DNA from: Multifurca ochricompacta
Taxonomy: Eukaryota; Basidiomycota; Agaricomycetes; Russulales; Russulaceae
DNA: 64,000 bases
Assembly (NCBI GenBank): GCA_022496185.1
Contig: WTXG01000035.1
Location: 62,001-126,000 of the forward strand
Reading direction: 5' to 3'
The stretch's first letter is position 1, and each line of letters begins with the position of its first letter. The notes below the pieces were generated by a model, which had not been told where the DNA came from, ran no database searches, and saw only the letters and a program-made list of their open reading frames with translations. The translations under genes and the position numbers were made by a program. Below, piece by piece: positions 1-11,933 of this stretch.

Positions 1-345
1 GTAGTTTCCGAGATCAAGATCCACTTCGCCGCCGTCATTTAAAACGTAGACTTCGCCTGAGACAATTTTATGTTCAGAAGGGCAGGGACAGCGCTAAAGT
101 TGTCGTCGGATAAGGCTTACCGTGCTCGGTTGGTCGCATAGTTCCCGCGTCCACGTTCATATAGGGATCTATTTTTATGGCGGTGACCTTCAATCCCGTC
201 ATCTTTAGGAGAAGGCCAGTAGAGGATGCTATTTGCAGGGGTTTTGAACATGGGGGTTGCTGAGATAGGGCTGCAGGCGCATACCGATGACCCCCTTTCC
301 GATGCCGCTGACGACACCGCCAGAAACAACGATGAACTTTGTCAT
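1..345 (-). CDS. CTP synthase, 5' part (partial)
   Basis: N-terminal synthetase part of CTP synthase, which makes CTP from UTP, ATP and glutamine in the cytosol. The ATG lies at 345 and opens [20 protein letters not shown], the family's N-terminal nucleotide-binding signature. Exon 1 ends near 283 at a GTATGC donor. Exon 2 (about 228-120) reads ASSTGLLLK followed by [13 protein letters not shown], the conserved substrate and Mg-binding stretch. Exon 3 (from 51 to the window edge) reads [19 protein letters not shown]. All three exons join in phase (CAC G|GC GAA between exons 2 and 3). The rest, including the glutamine amidotransferase half, lies to the left of the window. It is transcribed divergently from the NRAMP gene with about 0.8 kb between the two starts. 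The identification rests on the strongly conserved motifs; the yeast orthologues are URA7/URA8. Confidence 0.93.
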
Positions 346-1137
346 GACGGGATAAGGAGAGTCGTCCGAGGCCCGGGGCAGAAAGCAGTCGGTGGTAGAT
401 GAAGAGACGCGACGCAAAAATGAAGATGAAGGACAATAAATATTTGGTATTTTTTTTTTCATTCAATTTTCTCTCGGGGCGGCGGGCGTCTCATCAACCC
501 CATGGAGATAAGATAAGGTAAATACAACTCTACAACTACGTGGTGTCTGCCATAATAATCATTTCAAAATGACGAGAGGTCGGACTTGGGAAGCTAGACT
601 GTCTCAGTTGTCTGTAAAGTATAAAAAGAAAGAGCTTAAGCGATTCAGGGTGGGATCCGTCGACTCAGCTTAAAGCCCTAAATTCCAAATCATCAGATGG
701 GCACTCGCGGGGGGGTGGGGATGGGAATGGGGGATGGGGGATGGGGGATGGGGGATGGGGATGGGGATGAGGTTGAGGATGAGTTACAATGTGTTTGTTA
801 TGTTTTTATGTTTAATGATATAATGGTCTTTACGTCAGTTTTTTTCACCCTTTCGAATAGTCAATACACACACACTCTACACTCACTCTACACTCTACTC
901 TGTTCTGCTCTGCTTCGTGTTCTACTTTGCTCTGCTCTGCTGACTGTGAGGCTACATGCCTATAATGTCTGTATTGATACGCCAACAAAACATCACCTTC
1001 TCCTGCGGGCGAATCCGCAGCCTCAACAACGGTAAAGGATCATTACCACTCTTTCGTTTTACCCTAGTCCCAGTGTCTTGGGCACCCCCCTCCTATACCT
1101 TTGCAGGTTTTCTTCGTATGCTTTTTTCACTCCCCCC
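346..1137. promoter_or_regulatory. divergent intergenic region, CTP synthase / NRAMP
   Basis: This 0.8 kb stretch separates two divergently transcribed start codons and must hold both promoters. It contains a T-run just upstream of the CTP synthase ATG (about 450-460) and a pyrimidine-rich leader before the NRAMP ATG (about 1090-1137). A G-rich tandem tract is listed separately at 703-775. A CT-rich repeat (tctgctctgcttcgtgttctac-like) lies around 890-945. No further gene is supported. Confidence 0.5.
703..775 (+). repeat. G-rich minisatellite (GGGGGAT)n
   Basis: A run of G-blocks of four to seven G separated by AT or ATG, with at least four copies of the unit GGGGGAT followed by GGGGAT units. 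The spacing of four or more G-runs on one strand meets the usual sequence criterion for a possible G-quadruplex. It sits in the middle of the divergent promoter region. Confidence 0.85.
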
Positions 1138-3196
1138 ATGTCGCCAGTCACCAGCCAACCCACCTCCCTTGACTCTATGAGCGATACTCGTCCAACTCGA
1201 ACTTGGGCCAAGGAGGCTTGGATACATATCACCAAGCACCTCGGCGTTGGCGTCATATGCTCTGTCGCATACTTCGATCCGTAAGTTTTTTTTTGTCCCC
1301 TCTTCCCCCTCCAGTTCTCTCCCAAGGGCTCACCTGTGACCTTCAATTCTAGAGGAAATTGGGGTGTCGACTTACAAGCAGGTTCAGATTATGGATACAA
1401 GCTCCTCTTTGTCGTCCTATTGGCTGGTTTATTTGCCGTATTCCTCCAGGTAGTTTCCCTTTATCTCGCACCTTCCGCGTTGCCAGGTGATACTCATTCA
1501 TCTTTAAAAGAGTCTCGCATGCAAACTTGGTGTGGTCACTGGTCTCAGTATGCCCACTTCCTTTCATAAGCCTTAACTCTATCCTTAATTGTTTCTCTAA
1601 GACCTTGCCTCCCACTGTCGATTGCTATTCCACAATCGCTCAAGACACCCCGCGCTTTGCCGCTGGCTTATCTTATACCCTCTCTATGTTCTCTCGGAGG
1701 TGGCCATCATCAGCACCGACTTGGCAGAACTCCTGGGATCGGCGATCGCGCTAAATCTACTCTTCCCAAAGCTTCCTCTTTGGGGTGGAGCCCTCCTCAC
1801 AGCTTTCGATGTCCTCTTGATTCTCGCCTGTTCGGACCCTCTTCACAGCAGGCCCGTGCGATCTTTCGAGTTCCTCATAGGTATCTTGGTCAGTACTCCA
1901 TACCGGTCTCTCTTGTCTACATCTCACCCGCAGACAGGTCTTGATCGTATTGGTATGCATGTGTATCCTCGTCTCGAAGCTTCAAGTAGAATGGGGAGAT
2001 GCCTTCAAAGGGTTCATCCCTTCCGGGGCACTGTTCCAGCATGGCGGCTTGTACACCTGTACGAGGTTTATGGATTTCAAAAGTAGACCCTGTTCTGATC
2101 TCTTCAAACTTTCTAGCTGTGGGCATTCTTGGGGCGACTGTCATGCCCCACAGCCTATTCCTCGGGTCTGCTCTGGCTACACAAGATAGAGCGTTCGTGA
2201 AACCGGTTTCTCTACCTGTTGCACCCACACGTGTGGTTAGACCAAATAGTTTCCGCGAACAGTTGTTGAAACTATTTCGGCCCGTTCACGCTGACACTCT
2301 GGATGAATTTGAAACTCACGCCGATAGATCAAACAACTCGATATCATTCGTCAAGGCGCATCTACACCATGCAATAGTCGATATCGTTGTCAATCTTCTG
2401 GGCGTGGCTGTCGTCATCAACGCGCTGTAAGTCTCTATTATTTACACCCGCCGAGAACTGTTCTTAACGCATTCACGACAGAATATTGATTCTCGCAAGT
2501 TCTGTCTTTCACGAAACCGGAGTTAAAGTGACGAATGCTGATATCTACGATGCCTACTCCGTTCTCGTCTCTGTCGTCGGACGGGGTACGCGGTTTCATG
2601 TTCCTCAGACGCGAGTTATTGACTCTCTGGCCAGGTGCCGGCGTCATTTTCGCCTTGGCGCTTCTTTGTTGCGGCCAAAGTGCGTCCCTTGTGGCCACCG
2701 TCGCTGGCCAGATCGTCTCCGAGGGCTTTATTCGCTGGCGTGTTTCGGTAGGCCACCCCTATTCACCTGCAACGAGAGCCGTCGCCTTAATGTAAAATCT
2801 GTTTTACCTTAGCCTCTCGTACGACGCCTTGTCACTCGGTTGCTGGGCCTCATCCCCTCAGTGGCAGTTGCTGTGACGATAGGTCGATCGGGTGTCAACA
2901 CAATGCTCGTCGCATCGCAGGTCGTGCTCTCTATCACGCTCCCGTTTATCATCTTCCCACTCGTCTGGCTCACCTCATCACGCACTGTAATGCGAGTGCG
3001 TGCGCCCACACCCGTGGTGCCGGTGCAGAAGGAAACCGATTTAGCAGAGGTAGAGAAACAAGATGCCCCTGGGGATGAGTACCTGGACTTTAGTAACAGT
3101 TGGGTCATCACGGTGATCGGGTACGCCATCTGTGCGCTGATCCTGGCTGCAAATTGTTATGTGATTATCACACTTATCCTTGGAGAGGGAAATTAG
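1138..3196 (+). CDS. NRAMP-family divalent metal transporter
   Basis: Multi-exon gene for a proton-coupled Mn/Fe-type transporter (yeast SMF1-3 family) in the plasma or endomembrane. The ATG at 1138 opens MSPVTSQPTSLDSMSD. The family's metal-binding motif DPGN is split by an intron: FDP ends exon 1 near 1279 and GNWGVDLQAGS resumes near 1353. Further blocks are AIISTDLAELLGSAIAL (TM4 region, about 1705-1760) and GILGATVMPHSLFLGSAL (about 2125-2180), which carries the second metal-binding motif MPH of TM6. A hydrophilic cytosolic loop follows (about 2190-2340), then more membrane segments and a final helix near SNSWVITVIGYAICAL before the stop at 3194-3196. Both metal-binding motifs are intact. 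Exact borders of some middle introns (1450-1660, 1890-1935, 2075-2120, 2755-2815) are inferred. It ends tail to tail with the P450 gene. Confidence 0.9.
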
Positions 3197-3781
3197 AACT
3201 CTACTCTACATAGACCCTCCAGTAGCAGTATATGTAATCATTTGGCTAAGAGAGCTACTAGTAACTGCCCGTCTTGGACGTGTGACGTGTCTTGGAAGGA
3301 ATTGAATTGTGGCCCCCATGTCCGGGCGGCGCAAACTCCAGCCCTACTCACGAGTCTCAGTTGAGCTGGGCTGGGCCCACAAAAGGAAATGGGCGACGGC
3401 TACATGCTGATTGCTCTTGTTCTCAGCGCGCGCAATCGATGATCAAGGTTTGACTGTTATTGTACATACACAAGAAGTACCGGTACAAACAACAAGATTG
3501 TTTTAATGGGTTTTGAAAAAGAAAAGAAAAAGAACATATGAAAAGGTGTTTAGGTAGGTATGTAGGTATGGTACAACTTCAGCACAAATCACGTAACAAC
3601 CACCAAGTGACAAGCGCAAAAAAAAAGGTTCAATATCCGCAATATCCAATCCAATTTAATATACCATCCATCATCACATTACACCATCCATCATCCTGCC
3701 ATCCAGTCCAGTCCATCCATTATCCAGTCTAAAACCAAACAAACATATACAAGTCCATCGTCCGGTCCATGATCATAATGA
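3197..3781. other. convergent 3' intergenic region
   Basis: Between the stop codons of the NRAMP gene and the P450. It contains A-rich stretches (3515-3540, 3618-3628) and a degenerate CCATCC/CCAGTCC repeat at about 3660-3730. No gene is supported. Confidence 0.5.
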
Positions 3782-6073
3782 TCAATCGCGAAGGTCCTGT
3801 GCCGTCGCTAGCACAAGCGCTTCAGCTTCCTTTGACCGAGGCTTGATAGTACAGGGGAACTTTTTCGGATGCCTGCCAAAGAGAAAATTCGTCATCCGGC
3901 AGTTTCTTCAAAAAGAAAGGAAAAAGAAAAAAAAAAAAAACTCACATCGCGAGACCAGACTCATATATTTCCTCTGGGATGATCTCACGACCGAGCTTGT
4001 CCCGAGCTGGGGAGATATTAAACGTGGCCAGGACGGAAGCGATCGCGATCCAATCTGTCGCGCGACCCATGTAACGACCAGGACAGATCCGCCTTCCGTA
4101 CCCGAACGCGACATCTGCCGTACCTACGGTCGCGTCGCCTCCCGGTAGATAGCGTTCAGGAATGAATTGTTCTGGATGTGACCCGACGTTTGCCTCATCG
4201 TGTAGAATACCCCTAGGGAAGAAAAAAAAAAGAAAAAAAAAAACAGTGCGTGCGTGCGTGTTATTTATGGGTGATGGTGGTGGTAAGGACAAGGGGAAGA
4301 GTAATAACTCACCAGCTATTGCCAATGACCAGAGTCCCAGCAGGGAGTAACCATCCCTCATAAACGTCGTCAGTGGTAAGTCTATGTGGAATAGCTGTCA
4401 AAAAAAAAAAAATAGGCGGCGGCCGGGAAGGGGAGGGGAGGGGGGGATAATCAGCCACAGACGTTCCTTGCGCTTGCGTCAAAAGACGTTTCGTGTTGAC
4501 GTACCAAGGGGAACGACGGGATGCCAACGGAGCGCCTCTTCGAGAATCGCGGACACGTACGGCAGTAGCGGTTCGTCTCCAAAGTCGGGGAGACGGTCCT
4601 TGCCCACTACGGCGTCGATTTCGGCTTGCCCTTTGCGCTGCACTTCCGGTAGAGGATCATCGCAAGGAAGAAGGAATGGAGTACAGAAACGGTCTGCGCC
4701 ACAATAACATAAAGTTAGCCTGTCTCCTTTTAAGGGGATAGTGGGGCGCATGCTGACCGTATCCTGCGCGCCTAGAACGGAATAGAACGACTGGCATAGG
4801 AACACAAGGGAAAGGGTTTCAAATGGGTTGAATGACATACCAAGATACATGGTCGCAGGTATGGCCATCGATGTAAATATTTCCTCTTCTGATGACTTGT
4901 CATTGAGCTCGGAAATCATAGAGGACGCCACAGAAGGCTTGGCTGTCCCTGCGGCCTATTTCAATTAGTCAAGGAAAACGACTTTACCAAGAGGGTATAC
5001 GTGCCATCTGCCCTTTCACTGTTTCATATGGGGCATGAAGGGCGATCTGGACATGAGGTACCCATTTTGTTTGAGCTTCCTTCTTGAACCCTGCGCCAGG
5101 GAACCACCAGGGCATCTTGACAACTATAGCAGCAGCATGGTTAAGCAGGGATTGAATGAAGAACAGTGGGAACACAATTCGACAGAACGCACGGAATGGA
5201 AAGAGGTCGAATATCCGACCTCGAAGTGAGCCTGCAATGATTGCGCCTACTGCCTTCTCAGCGCTCTCGACGTTTCGGTCTCCGCTCGGCGCAACATCGA
5301 TTCCATACGCAATAGCAAGGATAACTTGACCAGCCATACTAGGTACTGTCAGCGCGAACTGCACGTTTTAGATGATGGTTTCCATTCTCACTGTCGCATG
5401 TGATGCACCAAATTGTCTGGCGTGGCCAGAAGATTTCTGAGTAGTCGATGGGCGCCTTTAAGTTCGATAGGATGGAAGTTCTCTGCGGCTTGGGGATTGA
5501 AGTATGCGTGGAACGCTTTGCGCCAGTTGCGCCATCTCGTACCATACTCGATAAGACCAAAGTTCCACTCCATGTCGATGCTAAGATATAATTTTAGAAC
5601 TGGGGCGGTACAAGAGAAGCGAGTATGACCCCATACAGTGTAGTTAGAGCTGGCATGGCAGGCCTGGCTACCCGTCGTAAGCATAGGAAGTAGCGAAAAG
5701 GTGAGACACAGACCTATCGGAGTAAATTGCGGACCGCCCATCAAGGAGTTCATTTGCAGCCTTGGCCGAGTTCAGTATTACGATGTGTGTACCGAACACG
5801 GTGACGTGTACGATGTCCGAGCCTATGAACAACATTAAGGACAGGCCCCAAAGAGCGAGCATAGCATGTCGAACCAAAATCCTTGCTCCACTTCTGAAAG
5901 GTTGCCCACTCGTCGCGAGTGGGCATGTCGAGGAGGTTTCCAATAATGGGAAGCCCCTTAGGCCCCGGAGGATAAGGGAAACTAGCTCGCTTCCTGCGTC
6001 GTGCGATGTACAAGGCGACCAAGCCAAGGCCAAGGATGGCTGCCCAAAAGTTCAGAAAAAGGTATGAAGGCAT
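3782..6073 (-). CDS. cytochrome P450 monooxygenase
   Basis: Heme-thiolate monooxygenase with an N-terminal membrane anchor. The ATG at 6073 opens MPSYLFLNFWAAILGLGLVA, one hydrophobic helix, then a basic stop-transfer RRRKR and the proline hinge PYPPGPKGLPIIGN. The K-helix ExxR motif is seen in AILEEALRWHP (about 4525-4560). The PERF-like region reads IPERYLPGG, and the heme-binding loop is FGYGRRICPGR (about 4085-4115) with the cysteine ligand. After SGLA a GTGAGT intron with a long T-run (about 3906-3944) leads to the last exon, HPKKFPCTIKPRSKEAEAL, and the stop at 3782. This final exon would be missed by taking the apparent stop at 3942. An upstream in-frame ATG at 6097 is possible. It looks like the O-methylsterigmatocystin oxidoreductase-like class common in basidiomycetes, but the substrate cannot be inferred. 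All motifs are intact. Confidence 0.92.
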
Positions 6074-7657
6074 GATGGGGACTTGAAAACCGCGCACCGT
6101 CGCATTGAAGAGAAGAATGGGTTTAAATTGTGAAGATCTTGCAGAATGAATGTTGGATCTTCGATGGATGGCGCCTCATGCAATCCGGGATAAGGTAAGT
6201 TCATCGATAACTATCATGTATGTATCAACATATAAACACGTTGGGGTCGTGCGTTTCCGTGCCTACCTGACGGGAATAGCGTATCGGAATTTACGCAACA
6301 AATTCTTCTGCGAACCTAGCTTCGATTCCTGTCTGAGGTACCCGAGGCGCTGGCAACGAGTGGTGGAGTGGAATAACGACGTTAGTACGGAGACTGTAGT
6401 GCGAGATTCCGGTTAGCCTTCCTAGGTGAGCCAGGGGCGTCGATAAGGACCATTGAGTCTGAGTGAGGGTATAATCACCCTTCCTTGTACAGGAAAGGGG
6501 AAGCAAAAAATAATTCAGGACGATGATGGTTGTAATGCGCAGGTCACAAGTGCCTGTCCCTTTACATCTTGAGAGTTTACATAAGCAGTGCAACGACCAG
6601 CCTGCAGCCTGCTACGGCACGGTACTGCTGGAATCGAGATTACCAATTCCCTGTGCCGGTCGTATGCGCCGGTTAATTACAACCGCGTAGATCAAAGGTG
6701 TAAATTTGGCCGAAGGTGACACAGATGGGGTGGGCATCAAGTCATCTAGTGAACAGAGTGATCATGATTATTTCAATGAATATGAATATGACCGCACGCG
6801 CGACACGCGTCGCAGCTCATTACGAGAACAAGCCAAGCAGAGGAGATACAGGTGTGAAGAACGTCTTACGAGGCAGGAGAGACGTTGCGCGATTATCGGT
6901 TACCCAATGAGTAAAAGGGAGACCAGGAATTCGGGTTGAGAGATCAGGTGTGAGCGGCCATGAAGGGTCCTGCATGAGTCCAAGCCAAGGATCATCTGCG
7001 CTATTTGCGTGAAAAAAAGAGGTATTAGCGGCTAGCGGGATAGAAAGAAAGACATGCCCTCCCATAGTTGCGCGATGCGAAGATGGATTTAGTCCCACGG
7101 AAAAAGAGCTCATCACCTGTTCCCTGCCAAGCGTGGGTCGAGCTCGGTAAACCCAAGCTCCAAGCCATAAGTCATACAAGATGCATGCATATCTAAAGCG
7201 AGCACCAATATGCTACAGGTCGACTGACCAAGCAGATCAAAACGTTTTGCTATACTTCATCGCTGCTAGAACTGACGCAAGAGTAAAATGAAGCTCGCTC
7301 CTTGCAATTTATCATGCTCTCTTTCCATTTACCTACTGTGTTTTGTGAAAACGGATCAATCAAGTCCGACCAAAGAGCCCAACATCGATTGTGAGCATCA
7401 GCATCAGTAGAGATCACTTCCTCCACCACCACCGCTGCTGCAGCTCAAGGTACCCAATCAATTTACATCCATTCAACCAGGAATTTGGCAAGGCAAGCTT
7501 GAGCTCCAGGTTCGACCTTTCAAAAACAAAACAAAGGGAGTACCATAATCGAACGCCTGCCTAGCCAGGGGTGCATGTCAATCACGAGATCACGGCTCAC
7601 CAGCCGATCCCCAACTAAAGCCGCGGATTGTTTTAACACACACCAGAACACCAGAGA
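6074..7657. other. intergenic region, no gene supported
   Basis: This 1.6 kb stretch lies between the divergent P450 and ceramidase starts and presumably holds both promoters. Short open frames occur on both strands (for example 6291-6593 and 6820-7179, minus). They show no family signature, no coherent exon structure and no clear codon bias. Confidence 0.4.
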
Positions 7658-8902
7658 ATGTTACCTCACTCAGGCTCAAGCTCTGGCCATTGGGGTCCAG
7701 TCACAGCAACTCTTGACTGGTGCGAGGTACATGATTCATCTCCGAAATCTGCGTATCTAACCTTTTTTATTTTCCTCACTCACGTCAGGCAAACTATCAG
7801 TTCTCGCGCTACGTGGCAGAAATCTCCAACACGTTCTCCAATGTCTTCTTCATTGGAATTTCCCTATATGGCGCACATTTATCCACGAAAGAATCATTGC
7901 CTGCTCGTTACCTCGTGGGATTTGCTGTTCGTTCGGTGCAGTTACACCAGCTAGTTAGGCTTTCAGAATTGATCCTCCGAGGTTGCAGGGTTGTGCGCTA
8001 GTTGGCCTGGGCAGCTTTTTTTTCCACGCAACGCTCCTTTATGAAGCTCAACTTGCTGATGAGCTACCGATGATATATGTCGCTAGCTTCCTCTTGGCAA
8101 TGCTTCTAGAATCGGAGCCTGGCTTTGGATTAAAGTCCACGTATAGCAAATTATTGATCATGGCCACCGTCATATTTGACATATCATTTACAGCAAGCTA
8201 GTGCGTATCCGGTTTCATGTGCTGAACCGCTAATAACATGTCTGCAGTTTGATGTATCGGAATCCAGTATATCACCAATGCGTATTTGCTACACTCATGG
8301 TTATAACGCTTCTGCGTTCAGTTTATCTTCTCTTATGGTCCGAAGCGTCCAGGACTATCCCTGACAAGAGAAAGACTGCTATAATTGAGGTCTTGAGGAC
8401 CGGAGCCTTCTCGTTTCTCATTGGATTCCTTATCTGGAATCTTGACAATATCTTTTGCGTCTCTTGGACTCGAGTAAAGGAAGCCGTTGGTTGGCCCACA
8501 GCATTTTTCATGGAAGGTGAGTTTGCGCCATACGGGAGAACCTATTCCCTATATAACAAAATGTTCAGGTCACGCGTGGTGGCATATCTTTACTGTGAGC
8601 CTATTTCATTTTCCGCCAGCCTCCTGGTACTCACCGGGAGGACACAGGGACTTGGAACCTTCTATCTGAACCAAAGCGTGACTAGTGCGTTTTGCTTTCC
8701 CACCATCTCGCTTACACTAATCAATCATTCTCCGCAGTGCTGTGAGTGTGTATTCGATCGTATCCAAGTTACGTCTCACACTTCTTGGATTAGAATGCTT
8801 TCCGTAAAGGACGATCATCACAAATATCGCATGAGTTACTGGCTTTGTCTCCCTCTAGTGGTGCGCACGAGTAAACCGGACAAGGCGAAGGTAAAAGAAT
8901 GA
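7658..8902 (+). CDS. alkaline ceramidase (ACER / YPC1-YDC1 family)
   Basis: Multi-pass ER/Golgi enzyme that hydrolyses ceramide or phytoceramide to a sphingoid base and a fatty acid. The ATG at 7658 is followed closely by GHWGPVTATLDWCE, the family N-terminal signature. Exon 1 ends at 7726 and exon 2 starts at 7789 with ANYQFSRYVAEISNTFSN. The catalytic-core motif SFFFHATL (His ligand) is at about 8010-8035. A membrane-rich stretch IGFLIWNLDNIFC follows (about 8415-8455). The C-terminal double-histidine motif HAWWHIFT is near 8571-8594, inside an exon that begins after an intron at about 8517-8569. The visible His, Asp and Ser metal-site positions are conserved. The last exon runs to the stop at 8900-8902 and encodes a hydrophilic tail. 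This gene and the oppositely transcribed EF-Ts gene converge, with about 310 bp between their stops. Confidence 0.92.
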
Positions 8903-9212
8903 CCATGCCCCCCATGGCTCGGTGGCGTACAAATATATAGAAGGCGTGTACTCGACTGTGCCCTATGAAAGCCTTTGATATTCCCTTGTATCTCCCATAG
9001 GCTTAACCTCCACCTTTTAGTTTACGTCTCCATTGCGCAGCCGAGCAGTGGTAGAGTAGGGACATTTGTAAATGTCATTACGACTAGATGAGTTACGAAC
9101 TCAAAGTGACACGATTATTATATGCAGAGCAGTACGCGGAAGAAGTGGAGCGGGCGTTCCGGGGATGTAGTTTATGAGGCAAAGTAAAGAACGTGTTACG
9201 GCCAGGTGCAAT
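8903..9212. other. convergent 3' intergenic region
   Basis: Short spacer between the stop codons of the ceramidase and EF-Ts genes. No recognisable gene or repeat is seen. Confidence 0.45.
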
Positions 9213-10283
9213 CTACAGCGCGTCCGCCGTTTCTCCAATGGTCCATTTTACGAACTCGGCGACTTCCAAGCCACCCGCATCGGTTCCATCTGTATCCAAG
9301 ACAAGTTGCTTTTGTCTCGCCCACCTCGCCAATCCTGCCTCGACCGTTTCTCCCTCGAGCGCATCTCCGAACATCATGAACGGTTGATTGTACAAAGCAC
9401 CCTCCTCCTCCCCGCGTATCGAAGACGTGTCAAATCCAACGATCTGCCGCGCTAGCGAGCGCTCAATGCGCTCAAGTTCCTCGCAGAAGTTGAGAGTGCC
9501 AAGTAACGGTGTAAGGCGAGGCGACTTGAGGGCGATAAGCGCCAGAGCGCCAATGCGCCCTTGCGTGGGCAACACACCACCATGTATGTACGAGACAATG
9601 CGGAGACCGAGGTCTCCACGGACGCGCGGGATGGGATCATGCGTAACGGTCACAGCGCGCTGCAACACGATGTTCTCACCGAGTTTCGCGATGGAATCCC
9701 GTATCGCGCTCCCAACCGTTCCCTGAGAGCCTAACCCGGCTCTAGTGGCAGGCGAGAGGCCAGGTCCCTCGGCGGATAGCAGCGGCGCGTCGAGGAGTTG
9801 CTCGCGTGGGACGGGGTGCACGTACGTGCGCTCGAGTTGGCGACTTGAACCTGACTCCGCGAGGAATGCGGCGGTATGCGCCACGTCCGCGACGAGACGC
9901 CCGAAGAGCGCGTTACGTGCGACAAAGTCCGTTTCGCAGTTGAGCTCGACGAGAGCGGCGCGCACGCCGCCGTGACCGTCCGACGAACCCGTCCCACGCG
10001 AGAGGATGGACGCGCTGACAAGACCCTCGCCCGCGGCGCGGTGTGCGACTTTGGCAGCCTTTTTGGCACCTGAGACGGCAAGATCTTTTTGTAGCCAGTC
10101 AAGTGCGGCAGACACGTCGTTGTTCGACGCAGCGAGCGCTTCACGGGCTTTTGTTATGGACACCTCCGTGAGCTTGCGCAACTCGGCGACCAGTTTAAGA
10201 GGTGGTTTTTCCGCATTCTGAGAATAGAAACGAAGAGACGCGAAGATAGCTGGTCGCGTTTTGAGCATTTGCATTATGGTCAT
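9213..10283 (-). CDS. elongation factor Ts, mitochondrial
   Basis: Guanine-nucleotide exchange factor for mitochondrial EF-Tu. It is a single uninterrupted frame of 356 residues from the ATG at 10283. The frame extends six codons further to a GTG at 10301, but ATG at 10283 is the first plausible start. The N-terminus MTIMQMLKTRPAIFASLRF is basic and lacks acidic residues, as expected of a mitochondrial presequence. The UBA-like EF-Tu-binding domain follows, with KLVAELRKLTEVSITKAREA and ALDWLQKDL. The EF-Ts core signature ELNCETDFVARN is at about residues 119-130. The rest covers the dimerisation and C-terminal subdomains, ending EFVKWTIGETADAL. It is one of the few intronless genes here and shows no frame damage. 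Confidence 0.95.
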   Translation of the reverse strand: MTIMQMLKTRPAIFASLRFYSQNAEKPPLKLVAELRKLTEVSITKAREALAASNNDVSAALDWLQKDLAVSGAKKAAKVAHRAAGEGLVSASILSRGTGSSDGHGGVRAALVELNCETDFVARNALFGRLVADVAHTAAFLAESGSSRQLERTYVHPVPREQLLDAPLLSAEGPGLSPATRAGLGSQGTVGSAIRDSIAKLGENIVLQRAVTVTHDPIPRVRGDLGLRIVSYIHGGVLPTQGRIGALALIALKSPRLTPLLGTLNFCEELERIERSLARQIVGFDTSSIRGEEEGALYNQPFMMFGDALEGETVEAGLARWARQKQLVLDTDGTDAGGLEVAEFVKWTIGETADAL

Positions 10284-11933
10284 CACTGTGTTGCGGTTCA
10301 CTTGTCACTTCCCTCCTCCTTTGGCACCGGCCCGCATTTCCCACACGTGGACGTGGCACAGACGTCATGTACAATTACTTCATTTTCCCGAGTCTTCCAG
10401 CTTCCAGATAGTCATCGAGAAGTCCCCCTCGTGCTCTTACTCACCTCACCTTCATCATCATTCGTACCCCAGAACCATGGATCTGGCGTATCGCTGTACG
10501 CCTCTTCATCGCCGCCATCTCCGTCTCCCATCGCTTCTTTGAAAAAGGACTCCCCTGTTCTAGCTGAGAAACACTGGTCCCGCCTTGTACGTCGACTATG
10601 AATTCACCAAGCGTTCAGTCATAACACACATGCATAACTCATACAGTGGAACTCCCTGTTCTACATGCTCCATAAACATGTTTCATAGTGCACGTCCCCC
10701 GCATGACTAATGAAACGTCGATCAGGATGAGTTGCTTCAATGAACTGAGTGGGGGACCCTTGTGTTCCATTTAGAAACGAACTTGTTTAGTCGTGTGTGG
10801 TTTATGCGGTCGATTTGGTGAGGGAATCAACTAGAAGTACCGCTAACGCCGCGTCAAAACCTGTCATGTCCGTCCCACAACACTACTTCTTGCCCACGGA
10901 ATTGAACACCATATATTCGGATGGTCTCATGCCAAGCGATGTGATGTCGGTATCTACAGTCTACACAAGAATTTCTCTTGTCGCGGATAAGCAGGCTTGA
11001 CGGTGTTTGGGTGTCCTATTCCTCATGGGTATTCCAAGAAAAGTATAGAATGACTATTTTGCGCGTTGTCGCCTTGCCAATCATAAGATACAGGAATGAC
11101 GCATAGTTAAGTGGGAGCTAAGTAGTATGAGATGAGGCTAGGACCAGTATCATCGAACGGGTGTCCAAAGATTATGAGCCACTAACTGCGGTGACTATCA
11201 GGTACATTCAAAGGTGGGAGCAGCTGATTTGAGACTGATGGGCTACAAAGAAGAAACTGGTGGCAGCGCTGAGGCGGTTGGTATTGTGAGATAAATGACC
11301 TCTGGAAAGCGTGCAACCGAACAGGGTCCCAGGGCAAACAAGCATCTCAGCCACAGCAGCGCGATGAGGGCTTCAGGAGCACATCCCAACGAGGTTTTAA
11401 TATCCAAGTGAACTATTCTGTTATATTCCATCATTAAGAGCTTCGTCTGAGGTCTAAGGAGTTCCCTCTGGCCTTCTGGAATAGAATGGCGCGGCGCGGT
11501 GTTCGTGAACGTCATGAAAGCACTGCTGTCATGTGTTGAAGCATGGACAATGGGTCACCTTTAGCTTGGGATAGGGAAGGTGGTTGTGGTTGGACACGCG
11601 CCGCATTACTGTGGGGTTGGATTCTTTCAAGTCATCCAGGATGCACAACTTTGCGAACGTCCGCCATGTATCTGCCCAGGAGAGGGTAGGTACCTCGCAG
11701 ACATTGAGCAAAGGTTCTATCTTCATCTTTAATTTCATTTGTTGCGCGTACTTGCAGTTGAAGTCACTCTAAATCATACCCCAGCTATTTATCTGAATGT
11801 CAAATCAATGTACAATCTGGGCCCTAGTAAAACGTGAAATGTAGCAAAACATGACCTCGAAAGCAAGAGCAAAAAAACTTGGGCTGAACCAATATATGAG
11901 TAGCAGATCGCCTGCACGTATTTGAATCTTCCT
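10284..11933. other. intergenic region with weak ORF fragments
   Basis: This 1.65 kb has no confident gene. A hydrophobic plus-strand frame at about 10450-10573 contains RTPEPWIWRIAVRLFIAAIS. It looks like a single membrane-protein exon, but it has no start and no matching neighbouring exons. Minus-strand frames at 11529-11738 and 11243-11515 carry sensible residue composition (for example WADTWRTFAKLCILDDL) but no family I recognise. They could be exons of an unannotated or decayed gene. Confidence 0.3.

Noticed and set aside
3942..3945. Stop codon after SGLAM as the end of the P450
   Set aside because: The TGA belongs to a GTGAGT donor. The next exon adds the typical C-terminus HPKKFPCTIKPRSKEAEAL and ends at 3782.
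3782..8902. Secondary-metabolite cluster around the P450
   Set aside because: The neighbours are an NRAMP transporter and a ceramidase. There is no backbone synthase, methyltransferase or pathway regulator nearby.
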